From Erythroxylum novogranatense (Eukaryota > Streptophyta > Magnoliopsida > Malpighiales > Erythroxylaceae), in contig CM057228.1 of NCBI GenBank assembly GCA_029891385.1, forward strand, positions 53,593,783 through 53,657,782: DNA of 64,000 nt, given 5' to 3'. This document shows positions 43,480 through 54,190 of the stretch, piece by piece. The notes under the pieces are model-generated. The model ran no database searches. It was not told where the DNA came from and worked only from the letters and a program-made list of their open reading frames with translations. Numbering within the stretch: the stretch's first letter is position 1; each line of letters starts with the position of its first letter. Position numbers and translations under genes: made by a program.

Positions 43480-46400
43480 GATTCGAATAAGTGGGGATAC
43501 TGTCGTTTCATATGATCCTCAGTTTCTCATATTGCTTCCTCAATTGAGTGATTTCTCCAACGAATTTTACCATTGGAATTACTCTGTTTCTCAACTGTTT
43601 TGTCTTATAACCCACTATCTTGATTGACTCCTCAATATAACTCAAATTGCTATCAATCTCAATATCTTGAGCCGGTAATACATGAGTAGAATTAAATCTA
43701 TATCTTCTTAGCATACTCACATGAAACACATTATACAATTGAGACATCTTGTTAGGCAAAGCTAATTTATATGCTAAAGGTCTAATCCTCTCAAGGATCT
43801 CATAAGGACCAAATCTCAGTACACCATGCCAAGGCGACATTTTCAGAAAGACTGTCACTAACATTGTATTCCATATCTTTTCTATGTTGATTCATATAGC
43901 TTTTTTTGTCTATCTTGAGTAGCTTTTATTTGACTCCTGATCAATTTCACCTTTTCTACAATATCCTATATCAGTTCTGGACCCTTAATCATTCTCAAAC
44001 CTTCCTCATCCTAATATAAAAGCGATCAACATTTTTTGCCATACAACGCCTCATACGAAGCCATCCCAATGCTGCTATGATAATGATTGTTATAAGCAAA
44101 CTCAATCAATGCTATATACTAATCCCAAGCTCCCTAAAATTCCAGAACAAAAGCTCTAAGCATATCCTCAACAATCTTGATTGTTCTCTCACTCTGTCCA
44201 TCTATCTGAGGATGATGCTGTACTGAAATTGAACTTTGTGCCCGTAGCTAACTATAAGCTCTTCCAGAATCTCGAAGTAAATTTGGGATCCCTGTCTAAT
44301 ACAATAGACACTGAAACCCCATTCTGTCTCACAATCTCAGTCACATATCTCTGAGCCAACTGGTCTATTGTATTGTTATACCGTATTGGTATGAAATGGG
44401 TCAACTTAGTTAATCAGTCCACCATAACCCACATTGTATCAATTTGCCTCGGAGTCTTAGGCAATCCCATTATAAAATCTATAGTAATTTGTTCCCATTT
44501 CTATTCTAGAATAGGCAATGAATGCAATTTTTCAACTGGAGCCTAATGCTCAACCTTAACCTACTGGCATGTTATACATTTAGAAACAAACTTCACTATT
44601 TGTTTTTTCATTCCAGGCCACCAGAAATGTTGTTTCAGTGTATTATACATCTTGGTAATACCAGGATACATAGTATAAGCGGCCATATGAGCTTCTTCTA
44701 CAATTTCCTTCTTCAGATCATTAACATTAGTCACATATAATTTCTGCTTTAGCCACAATGTATCATCTCTAAATACAAATTTAGAATCTGTATTCTTCTT
44801 AACTTTCTTAATCAATCTCACTATTTAAGGATCTTTACTATGTACTCTTCTTATCCGATCATGCAACATGGGCCTCAGTTTCAATGTAGTTGTCAATGCT
44901 TCATTATGCTCTAAATTCAACTCCACATTCAAAGCTCTCATCTGGATCAGGCTTGGTAACCTTAATAACTGAACCTGAGCTACACTGGTATTCGACTTTT
45001 TACTCAAAGCATCAGCCACTATATTAGCCTTTCCCAGATGATACTCAATTGTTCAATCATAGTCTTTCAGTAACTCTACCCATCTTCTCTTTTTCATGTT
45101 CAGCTTTTTCTGGCTTAACAGATACTTCAAGTTCTTATGATTAGTGTATATCTTAAATGTCTCACCATATAAGTAATGTCTCCAAATCTTTAGAGCAAAA
45201 ACTACTGTTGTAAGCTTTAAATCATGTACCTGGTAATTCATCTCGTGAGACCTTAATTGTCTCAATGGATAGGCTATCACCTTACTATGCTGCATCAATA
45301 CACATCCTAATCCTTGATGTGACACATCATAATATACCACATATCGATCGAATCCTGATGGAATAGTCCACGCGCGGCACTGTAGCCAACCGATGTTTCA
45401 AATATTCAAACCTTCTTTGGCACTCGTCATTCCATCTAAATGCTGCATTCTTCCTCAAAATTTTTGTCAAAAGGGATGAGATTAAAGAAAACTCGTCGAC
45501 AAACCTCCGGCAATAACTAGCTAATCCAAGGAAAGTTCAGATCTTTGATACATTCTTCGGTGCCTCCCATCTCATTACTGCTTCAATTTTCATTGGATCC
45601 ACTTGAATACCATGCCCCTTTACTAAGTGACCCAGAAATACCACTTGATTCAGCCGAAATTCACATTTACTAAATTTGGTATACATTTGTTTTTCTCTCA
45701 TAGTCTGCAAAATTATTCTCAGATATTCAGTATGTTCCTCAATGCTTCTTGAATACACCAAAATGTCATCAATCAACGCAATTACAAACCCGTCCAAGTA
45801 GTGCTGAAATACCTTATTCATCAATGCCATAAATGCAGCTAGGGCATTAGTCAACCCAAATGGCTTTACTAAGACCTCAAAATGTCCGTACTTCCATCTG
45901 AAAACACTTTTTGATACATTGGCCTCTGCTATCTTTAGCTGATAATACCCAGATCTCAATCAAGCTTAGTCAATACTCGAGCTCCCTACAAATGATCAAA
46001 CAAGTCATCGATTCTAGGCAACAGGTATTTATTCTTCACTATAACTCAGTTAAGTTGCCTGTAATCAATGCACAACCTTACAGTACCATCATTCTTCTTC
46101 ACAAACAACACTGGAGCACCCCAAGGTGAAACAATGGGCCTAATGAATCCCTTCTCAAGGAACTCCTACAACTGAACTTTCAACTCCTTTAGTTTGACAG
46201 GTGCCATCCTATATGGAAGAATGTATATAGAAGCAACGCCTAGAATTAAATCAATTGTGAACTTTGTTTCTCAATCTCGAGGAAAACTGGGTAATTCAGC
46301 GGGAAACATGTCTGGGAATTCCTTAACCACAGGAATACCCTGTACACTCTATTAAGCTCGAGTATCAATCACATGGGCCAAATAAGCCTCACATCCACCA

Positions 46401-46979
46401 TACATTAACTTCAAAGCATTTATGAATGAAATCAGTCTGGCTGGCACTGCTTGGCTAATACCTCTGAACACTACTCTCGGCTGATTAGGAGACCCTAAAT
46501 CACTTCGTTCGTATAACAGTTCACGATGGCCCTATGAGTAGTGAATCAATCCATGCCTAAGATAACATTTATCTCCTTTAACTGCAATACAATCAAATCT
46601 ACTTCCAACTCTGCCTGGTCAATTCAAATTAAACACTTTTTACAGACCTCCCCAATTACAGTAGTACTACCAATCGATGTACTCACCTCTAATCCACATG
46701 TCAAAAACTCTCTATCACAATGCAATCTAGATGTCATGTGCAGTGTGATGAATGAATGCGTAAATCCAGGATCTAGCAATGCATAAACCTTAAAGTAAAT
46801 AATGATAACACACTTGCGATGACATCTGGAGAATCCTGAACCTCCTATCTTGTCATGGCATAAACTATGGCTTGAGACTGCCGCTGATTGTTCACACCTC
46901 AATCCTCCCAGTAACACTTCTAGAACTCATCCTGCCTCTACCACGACCTCTCTGTTCAATCCCATTGGTTCGGCTTTAC
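43480..46979 (-). pseudogene. Gypsy chromovirus pol, minus strand (broken)
   Basis: Read right to left: protease region with [11 protein letters not shown] (about 46780), reverse transcriptase with SGYYQLKI and LIDDILVYS (about 45955-45765), ribonuclease H with VYYDVSHQGLG and HDLKLTTVVFALK (45340-45185), integrase zinc finger H-x-x-x... CITCQ (44720-44565), and an integrase C-terminal/chromodomain-like tail with NVFHVSMLRRY and LRNRVIPMVKF (43760-43540). Protease-RT-RNase H-integrase order defines gypsy. Ribonuclease H has Lys where the family has the catalytic Glu (DLKLTT versus DLELAA at about 55965). At least six open pieces separated by stops show it is dead. The gag end is displaced to 63601 by a later insertion. 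Confidence 0.88.
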
Positions 46980-46984
46980 AAAAT
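46980..46984. repeat. Target-site duplication AAAAT, left copy
   Basis: AAAAT precedes the 5' LTR and recurs at 63596-63600 directly after the 3' LTR. It fixes the boundaries of the plus-strand chromovirus and shows it landed in the minus-strand element. Confidence 0.9.
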
Positions 46985-47336
46985 TGTTAGGCCCCGAAAA
47001 TTTTTTTATTTATTTTATTTGAATTAATTATTTTTTGATTTATGGATTTATTCATTAATTATTTTTATTTTTCCTTAATTGATTTAATTATGTGTTTATA
47101 TAGATATTTTTATGTTGGGCTTGGAAATTAGAAGTTGGGACTTTAAATGAAGGCTTGGACCTAATATTGGAAAGTATGGACTTTAGGAATGAATGAATAA
47201 GAAGAAGGAGGATTAGAAATTAATGGATGATGTGTAGTGGGCTTGTAGAAGGAGGAGAGCCCAATAGAGTTGCTTGTGAGTTATAAGAAGGAGAGCTCCA
47301 AAACTATGTAGTTTTGGGAGGAGGGCTTTAAGTTGA

Positions 47337-47348
47337 GATATATAAAGA
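47337..47348 (+). promoter_or_regulatory. LTR TATA box
   Basis: GATATATAAAGA lies upstream of a purine-rich leader. The matching site in the 3' LTR, GATATATAAAAG, is at about 60825. It is a likely promoter for element RNA, inferred from position and sequence only. Confidence 0.5.
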
Positions 47349-49482
47349 GTTAAAGAGTTAAGTTATTAGAGAAGAGAAGTAGCAAAGTGTCGTAAGTCAC
47401 TTGAAGGAAGAAAGTTAAAAGCGTGAGCTAGCAAGGAGAGGAGAGCTTGCCAAGAGAGCGAGGAGAGCCGTAGGAGGCTTGGAGGAAAGAAGAAAGAAGA
47501 AGAAAGAAGGAGAAAAAGAGAAGAAATCTTCTTGTGAGAGGTAAGTTTTACCTTTGCTTAAGCTAGGTTTAAAAATGGTGTAAGATGGAAGTTAGGGTTT
47601 GTGTAGAGATTGAAGACAGATAGAGAGAAAGGTGAGATCTATGGAGTTTGGGGACTTTTAAGCTAAGGTCTTGGGTATTCTAGCTTAAATGACTTCTGGG
47701 TAGGTTAGGTTTAAAGTATAATTTTATTTTGCTTGATTTTTATGAATGCTATGCTTTCTTTTAGAATATAAATAGTGAATGGAGTATGTTTTGATTGAAG
47801 GAAATCAAGAGAACCCCACTCACGACAAGGAGGAAGGGCAATCTTGAATTCAGATACCGACGATAGGGGGTAACATTTTTATTGTTGTTGTGTAATGGAA
47901 AAATGCCCTATGTGTGCTATCTTTGATATTTATGTGCATATTGAAAGTGTATTTCCTTTGATTTAAAAGTAAAGTGTGAAACTATGATGATTCGAAAGAA
48001 TGAAAGAAGCATAAAATGCTAGTCTTGTGCTTGAATATGTGATCATAAATTGGTTGTGATTGGCCGAGAGAGAACCTACTTCGATAAGTCACGTGCACGG
48101 TGACCCCCCTTTTGCCTTCTCTCGGCAGTCCGCTTGTGGCCCACGAGATTCGAAAATGGACTCGTCGTGTTTACGGTAAACTTCGATTTCTGTCGTGTTT
48201 ATGGAACTCTCGAGCCAAATGTGTGCATTTCATCATTTAATTATGTTTATGATGCATAATATGTGTTTTTAATTGCAAGAGGATTCCATGTTATGCCTTA
48301 TGTGATGAGTTGAGTTAATTGTGATTTATGTGACAAAGTTGAGTATTTCAGCATATTATGTAAATTGCTAATGCTTTGGATTATTAATGATGTGTTGTGT
48401 GGCTCATTACTCGATGGCTATAAACATGTTAGCCACTAAGTCGTGTTAGCTCACCCCATTCTCCCTCGTCAGGTGCAAATTCAAGTTGAGAGCTGAACCT
48501 TGCAAAAAGCGTCGGGCATCACTCTAAGAAATTTAGCTACTTTTGTATTAAGTTAGTAACTAGCTTTTGGAATAGCTTTGTAAGCATATTGATCATTGAG
48601 CATCCCATCTTTTTTATTTTGTACTTGATCTTGATGAATATGCCAATATGTAACCAAAGCTATGCATGAATATTTGTTATGATTTGAAAAGAGTATGAGA
48701 GCTCCAATACTCTCTTGTCTTGTGTTGATGTTGATTTGTGTGTTGTGTATGGCCTTGAAATAGTATGTATGAGTATTATTAATTGTTGAGTTGCTGATGA
48801 GGTTGCCTTGGGAGAGCTCGCTGGAAATGTGCCAAGGATTTGTGAGTTGTGGAAGTTTCTGCAAAATTCTGGGTAGGTTGTGTTTTCTACAATTTCTGTG
48901 TTGTTATAGGTCAATTGGGATTATTGAGACTCCTTGAGAGTGATAGGCGAGCTGTAGAGCTCTCCCAGGAGGTTTTATGAGTTATTCATTGTAACATCCC
49001 GTTACTGTTAGCAAGGTCATTACGGTAATATTGGGACGGACTGATAGGTTTCATTGCATTCACTGATTGAGCATGTTACTGGCCTCTAATTATAGAGAAA
49101 CAGGTTTCTTGCATATGCATTTATTCGTAGGTACATGCATTCATGATTTTTCGGCATTTTAATTGTGAGTATGAATTGATTGGACTGTGAACTGGAAACT
49201 GACTGAACTGACTGGATTACAATCGATTGAGAAATTAGGAGTAAGTGGGCTTGAATGACTGATCTAGAATAGTCTAAGAGTGATTGGTTATTGATAGCGG
49301 CTTATAGGAAATTTTCGGGAAATTCAGGAGAAAATGCCCGGACCGGAAATTTTGGAGTGACCGACTGATTGACTGTATAGTACTGAAAGAATTATCCAAT
49401 GGCAAAGGAAATATTAGAGTTATACTGTTAGAAAATTAAAATGTTGAGCCATTAAAATTTGGACTGATTTGGAGACCTATGT

Positions 49483-49491
49483 CTATAAATA
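49483..49491 (+). promoter_or_regulatory. TATA box of the solo LTR
   Basis: CTATAAATA, followed by a short leader with AGGCAAAAGGCATTTCTTC. The inverted relative in the other solo LTR has CTATTTATAG at 60263-60272, so the site is conserved. Confidence 0.5.
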
Positions 49492-49894
49492 GCGAGGTTT
49501 GAAATTTGTGGATTTTATCCTAAGGCAAAAGGCATTTCTTCTCTTCCTCCTCCCACGGCGATCTTCGACTCCTCCCACTGGTGAGGATTCTTTGATCTTT
49601 CCTTATGGTTTTCTTATCATTTGCTAGCCTAACTGGTTTATTGTGATTGATGAAGGTTGAGAAGGATTGAGAGTGGGTTATCGTGGATTTTGAAAGATTT
49701 TAGGGTTTACGGTGATATTGAGAGATTTGTGGATTTGAGCTTGATTGGTAAGTATTTATGGCATTAATGTTGTTATTAATGGTTTTTATTGCATTTATGG
49801 CATTTATTATGGTTGAGTTGGGTAGATGGGAGTGTTTAATGGAGGTTTTAGAGAGAGAAATGGACGGAAATCAATCGGAGAAGACAAAGGCAAC

Positions 49895-50115
49895 TCGCAC
49901 GCGTCGTGATGTCGGTGTGCTGGCGGCGAAAAATATAGTGCTTTCGCCATGACGAGCACAATGACGCCATGGCGGCGCTGGATGTACGTCGCAACGAGCT
50001 TTCTGGCTTACGTCGCGACGAGCGGGAAGAGGACGCACGCCGCGACGAGCGTCATTCACACCGCGGCGAGTGATCCTCTGTACATCGTGACGAGGGCTGT
50101 AGGTCGCGGCGAAGG
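49895..50115. repeat. CpG-rich block in the solo LTR
   Basis: Repeated variants of CGTCGCGACGAGCG and CGCCGCGACGAGCG. The matching block in the inverted solo LTR is at 59670-59880. It resembles 4560-4790 in an unrelated LTR. Frames crossing it are not genes. Confidence 0.7.
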
Positions 50116-52189
50116 GGTTTTTCTGATTGGATTGATTTTAGTTTATTGGGTATAATTTATGGTATAAACCTCCGATTGAGGTGATTCTTGATTCATTACG
50201 AACTAGAGAAAGAGGTCTACAATTGAGGATAATTATGGGAGTTAGAATTTAATTTAATTGGTATTGATTTATCGAGATTAAGGTCAATTATGGTTCTTAG
50301 TGTGACCTAAATATTGAATTGAGACAATTGGAGTTTTAATTGGGATTTTCAATAGAGGTTTTGACCCGATGGTTATGGAATTGTTATAGGAAGTATGAAT
50401 TGAGGAAATTTGACTGAATTTTAGGATTGGATCAATTATTGTCGATCAATTGAGCAAAGAGTTAGAATGGGACATAAGAGTTCAAAATTGGGTTTTAGCG
50501 CCGGGAAAAATCGTGAACATGCATTGTACGAAATTTCATAGAGACATATGCATCACTGAATCGTTTTATTGAGCACCTAGTAATGGGACTGTATTTTACT
50601 GTTATAGAGGAGTCGTTGGATCGTCATTCCACGGACATTGCTGGAACTTCGAGCAAGAGTTCGGAGTTACTGGTGAGTAACCTAGTTGGTTTCTCAAATT
50701 CTCGATTGTCTAAGTGCTCGATGTGAATTACTTGCCAAATGTGAAATTGCATGATTCTTGAAATATACATGATCGAATGGTATGCTTCTCAGTATTAGAT
50801 TGGACTCTTGCATGACACGAGAAATGCAATCTTGGGCTTTATAGCCATACACCAATTATCTTGAACAACTGCATTGCATACATAAATGCATGATCAGATA
50901 ATGGATATGTGACCCAAGTGTTATTATCACTGAAAAGAGCCTCGAGCTCGAACATCTTGATCGGACCTCGAGCCCAGGGAGAAATCACGCGCCCCCATCT
51001 GAATCTTGGTGAGCACTTGGGCACAACACTGAATAACTGAAAAAGAGTCTCATATGCATTGTATACACATGACTGATTGAATTGTAAACTTACTGAATTG
51101 TGTGATGACATGAGAGATTGCAAATTGTTACATGCTACTGTAAACTGTTGCATAATACTGTGAATTGTGATATGATACTGTAAATTGTTATATGTTATTG
51201 TAAATTGCTATTTGATACCGCAACTGTTATAAACTACTGTAAAATGTTATATAATACTGTTAATTAAATATTCTCGTGCCGTCTTTGCACTTAATCTGCG
51301 TAATGAATGATTTGAGTGAACCATCGATGATGGTTTCTCACTGAGTTCGCAAACTCACCCAAAATTGCATCTAATTTTTCAGGATCGATAGAGTAGACCC
51401 CTAGCTCCAGAGATAGTCTTTTCTGCTTTGTCTTGAGTGTCTTTGGTAAGAGAAGCGATGGCACACAGGTCGGTCAGCTGGGTTGGACTTTTGAGGATGA
51501 CTTAGGATAGATGCTTATATCAGTTTCCTTTTTGGTTTTGTTTAGGGGACTGATAGACTTGTCTATTCTGATATTGGATGACCGTATTAAGATTATTTTG
51601 GATTTTAAAAGTTACTGATTTCTGTTATATTATGGTTTAATTATTGCGATGCCATGTGGATTATTAGTGGGAATGTTTTGGTGGTACACCTTTATCGTGG
51701 GATACGTGTCAGAGCGACCTTCGGGCATCCCGATGTGTACCCTACGGTGAGGGGGTACAACATTCATGATGTGTTAAATTGGTAGGTGTGGTTGTTAGAA
51801 TTAAATGCAGGTGCTGTCAAATTGACAGATCTTAGGTAGAAGCTTCGAGTCCACTTTTGACCCTTATAGAGTTGGAGTTTAGGTCGGTGATATTCATGAA
51901 AGTTGTATATAATTCTTTTACCTTTCCATAGACACTAAGTTTGCTAAATTTGGAGTTCTGGGTCAAAAGTTATGGAGGTCGTAAATTCTGGTGTTGTTAG
52001 GGAGAGCTAGTCGATCGACCTTAATGTAAATTTTTGATTCCCTTAGAGTCCGAGCTTGCTTGTGAGTCCTTCTTAAAAAATGTAGATTTTTCTTCTAGCT
52101 TTCCAACGCTTCTGACCGTGTCTGATTTGGAGCTCGGAGTCAAAAGTTATGAAGGTTAGAAGTCAGATAGGTCGGGCTGTAGGGCAGGT

Positions 52190-52310
52190 CGCCCAGGCTC
52201 TCGCGGGCGAGCGAGCGCCAGGCGTCCGCTGACGAGCGAGCGCCCCTTGCGGTCGAGCGCCCGGCAAGAGCTCAGCATGCCGAGCTCTTGCGAGCGTTTG
52301 GGGTCGGTTT
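52190..52310. repeat. CpG-rich block in the chromovirus 5' LTR
   Basis: GCGAGCGAGCGCCAGGCGTC-type sequence with repeated GCGAGCG units; the 3' LTR counterpart is 62895-62995. The two differ by small insertions and deletions (for example an extra GCGAGA unit near 62955), more than the surrounding LTR, suggesting slippage. Confidence 0.65.
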
Positions 52311-52899
52311 CTGGCCGACCGACCCCTCTTCCTTCTTTTGCCATAACTTGTTGCGTAGACCTCCAATTGACCTCATTTTCGAAGCGATGGATTTATAAGA
52401 GATTTTTCTAACTTTCTACATCTGATTTATCAGTTTTTATTTTAAATTGAACAAGGTGGTTTGAAACAAAGTGTGGAGGTCGACTGATCAAGTCCGAATA
52501 TACTTTACTAATTTTGAGATACCTTGAGCTATAGAGCTCCGATCAAAGCGATTCTTGTTTTAAATTAAACTAGAGACATAAACCTACAAGTTTTATGAAG
52601 GAACCGATTGGCAATTAAGCCTTTAAGATTTTTAAATTCTGACCTGAAGTCGGTAGTGCTCAATTTTGGTTGTTTTCTTTGAAATAGCATTTTTGCCATA
52701 ACTTCTTCATTTCTAATCCAAATTGAGCGTTTTCAGTGGCGTTGGAACCGTGAGAGCGTAAGGATCATATTTTCTTAAAAAGCCTATCCAAATTTTCTAT
52801 TGCAAGTTTCCCCTATTGTGGTGAGTTATGGGTCTTCTATGCTTATGTGTGCTTGTGTGGTCCGAATGTTGGGCCTCAGAGACGGGGTCCAACATTGTT

Positions 52900-52911
52900 T
52901 GGTATCAGAGC
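52900..52911 (+). promoter_or_regulatory. Chromovirus primer binding site
   Basis: TGGTATCAGAGC begins 6 bases after the LTR end. It is complementary to the 3' end of initiator methionine tRNA, as in most plant chromoviruses. Confidence 0.92.
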
Positions 52912-53062
52912 TTAGGTTTCACTCCTAGGCTTTTGTTGTGATATATGATTAAATGTTTGCATTATGAATTGATGGTTTTCATTAAGTGACATGCATACAT
53001 ATAGGGACTAAGATTAAAAAGAAATGTAGCTAATCAGTAAATGTTTTCATTGAAGGAGTAAG

Positions 53063-54190
53063 ATGCCACCTCATAGAAGGACACGAGGAGTTCTGCAAGG
53101 TTCAATTGCACCTGACTCTCCACTGAGAGAGGAGAGCGCGGATGAGTCCGTAGCCCCGGGAGTGGCTGAGGCCCCTCTAGGGCAAAGTAGTGAACCACTT
53201 CGATCTCAAACTCAGCAGTCACCTAGTCAGTCGGAGCAAGTGCCTGCTCTTGATCCGAGACTATTCCAGGTATTTACCCAAGTATTTGTTCAGGCTATGG
53301 GTCAAATGCCACAGGCTTCGGGTTCGGCCCCAACTAAGAAGGGGAGACAGTTTGACAAGCTGAGGAAGTATGGAGCGGTGGATTTCCACGGGACCACAGA
53401 TCCTGAGGAAGATGAGACTTGGTTGAGGAAGACCGAAAGGGTCTTGGATCAGATGGAGTGCGAGGATGATGAGAGAGTGGTTTATGCTGCCAGTCTGCTT
53501 CAGGGTGATGCCTTGCATTGGTGGGAGGCTGTGCGTGGAGTCGATGAGACCGATGGGATTGACATGGGAAACTTCCGACTGTATGCGGGAAGAAGTATCT
53601 GTCGAGGTGTACATTCAAAAAGCAGAGAGAGTTTCGAGTCTCACCCAGAGAGATGATATTGCTTGAATATGGCGCCGGCTCACGCAGATTTTGAGGTATG
53701 CTTGAGTTGATGTTGATGAGGTTGCTAAGTCTGCTGATTTGAGTCGGGTTTGCATCTCGCCATCAGAGAGAAGGTAGTGGTGTAGAATTTTTCTGATTTT
53801 CAGCAATTGGTTGAAGCAGCGTTGAGAGTAGAGAACATTGAAAACATCAAGAGTGTAGTTAGAAGAAAGAGGAAGGGAAGAGAGCAGTTCAGGAGGGGAG
53901 GTGGTACTTCTATACCTGAGAGAAGTGCCAGAACTTTTCCTGTACAATCTGAGGAGAGGAGCACCGGTGGGAGCCGACCTAGACCGATGAGGACTTCTAC
54001 TGTGTCTCACCAAGCCTCAACGGTGGGCGGTGGTAGAAGAGGAGATGGGGACAGACCACCTCTTCCTAAATGTGAGCATTGTGGGAACCTCCATATAGGG
54101 GAATGTCGCAGATTGATAGGAGCATGCTTCAATTGTGGGCAGAAAGGACACATAGCTAAGCAGTGTCCTAAGCTGGATAGAAGAGAGGGA
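53063..54190 (+). pseudogene. Chromovirus gag with zinc knuckle (broken)
   Basis: Starts at ATG 53063 with MPPHRRTRG, a typical chromovirus Gag start. The Retrotrans_gag domain has AVDFHGTTDPEEDETWL (about 53374) and LLQGDALHWWE. The frame decays from about 53580: a TGA ends it at 53654, and several frame changes are needed before the sequence becomes readable again at about 53795. A CCHC zinc knuckle, [14 protein letters not shown], lies at 54125-54166, preceded by a second cysteine cluster [12 protein letters not shown]. Gag would coat element RNA in cytoplasmic particles. In this lineage gag and pol normally share one frame; here the join is in frame, but the interval 53580-53795 is destroyed. 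Confidence 0.88.

Larger units (their letters stand above)
48990..51762 (+). mobile_element. Solo LTR in the 5' LTR, plus orientation (2773 bp)
   Basis: TGTAACATCCCGTTACTG to GGGGGTACAACA, flanked by TTCAT on both sides (48985-48989 and 51763-51767). The host LTR text GTTATTCATGATGTGTTAAA is uninterrupted at about 62471 in the 3' LTR, proving the insertion. It holds a TATA-like CTATAAATA at 49483, a CpG-rich block (49895-50115) and the block ACCATCGATGATGGTTTCTC near 51320. No internal region, so it is a solo LTR. Confidence 0.93.
46985..52894 (+). mobile_element. Chromovirus 5' LTR, split by a solo LTR
   Basis: Starts TGTTAGGCCCCG and ends GGGGTCCAACA before the primer site. Net length is about 3132 bp after removing the 2773-bp insertion and one 5-bp duplication. 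A TATA-like TATATAAAG is near 47339. The block GTTAGCTCACCCCATTCTCC (about 48446) and TCAGGTGCAAATTC follow about 1.1 kb downstream. The 3' third (51768-52894) carries AT-rich blocks (GCCATAACTTCTTCATTTC near 52695) and a CpG-rich island (52190-52310). Confidence 0.92.

Noticed and set aside
48553..48914. Minus-strand frames with near copies at 62029-62406
   Set aside because: They are preserved only because they fall in the two LTRs of one recent element; no domain or coding signature.
52156..52366. Arg/Pro/Ala-rich minus-strand frames, repeated near 62877-63077
   Set aside because: They cover the CpG-rich LTR block and its copy in the other LTR; not genes.
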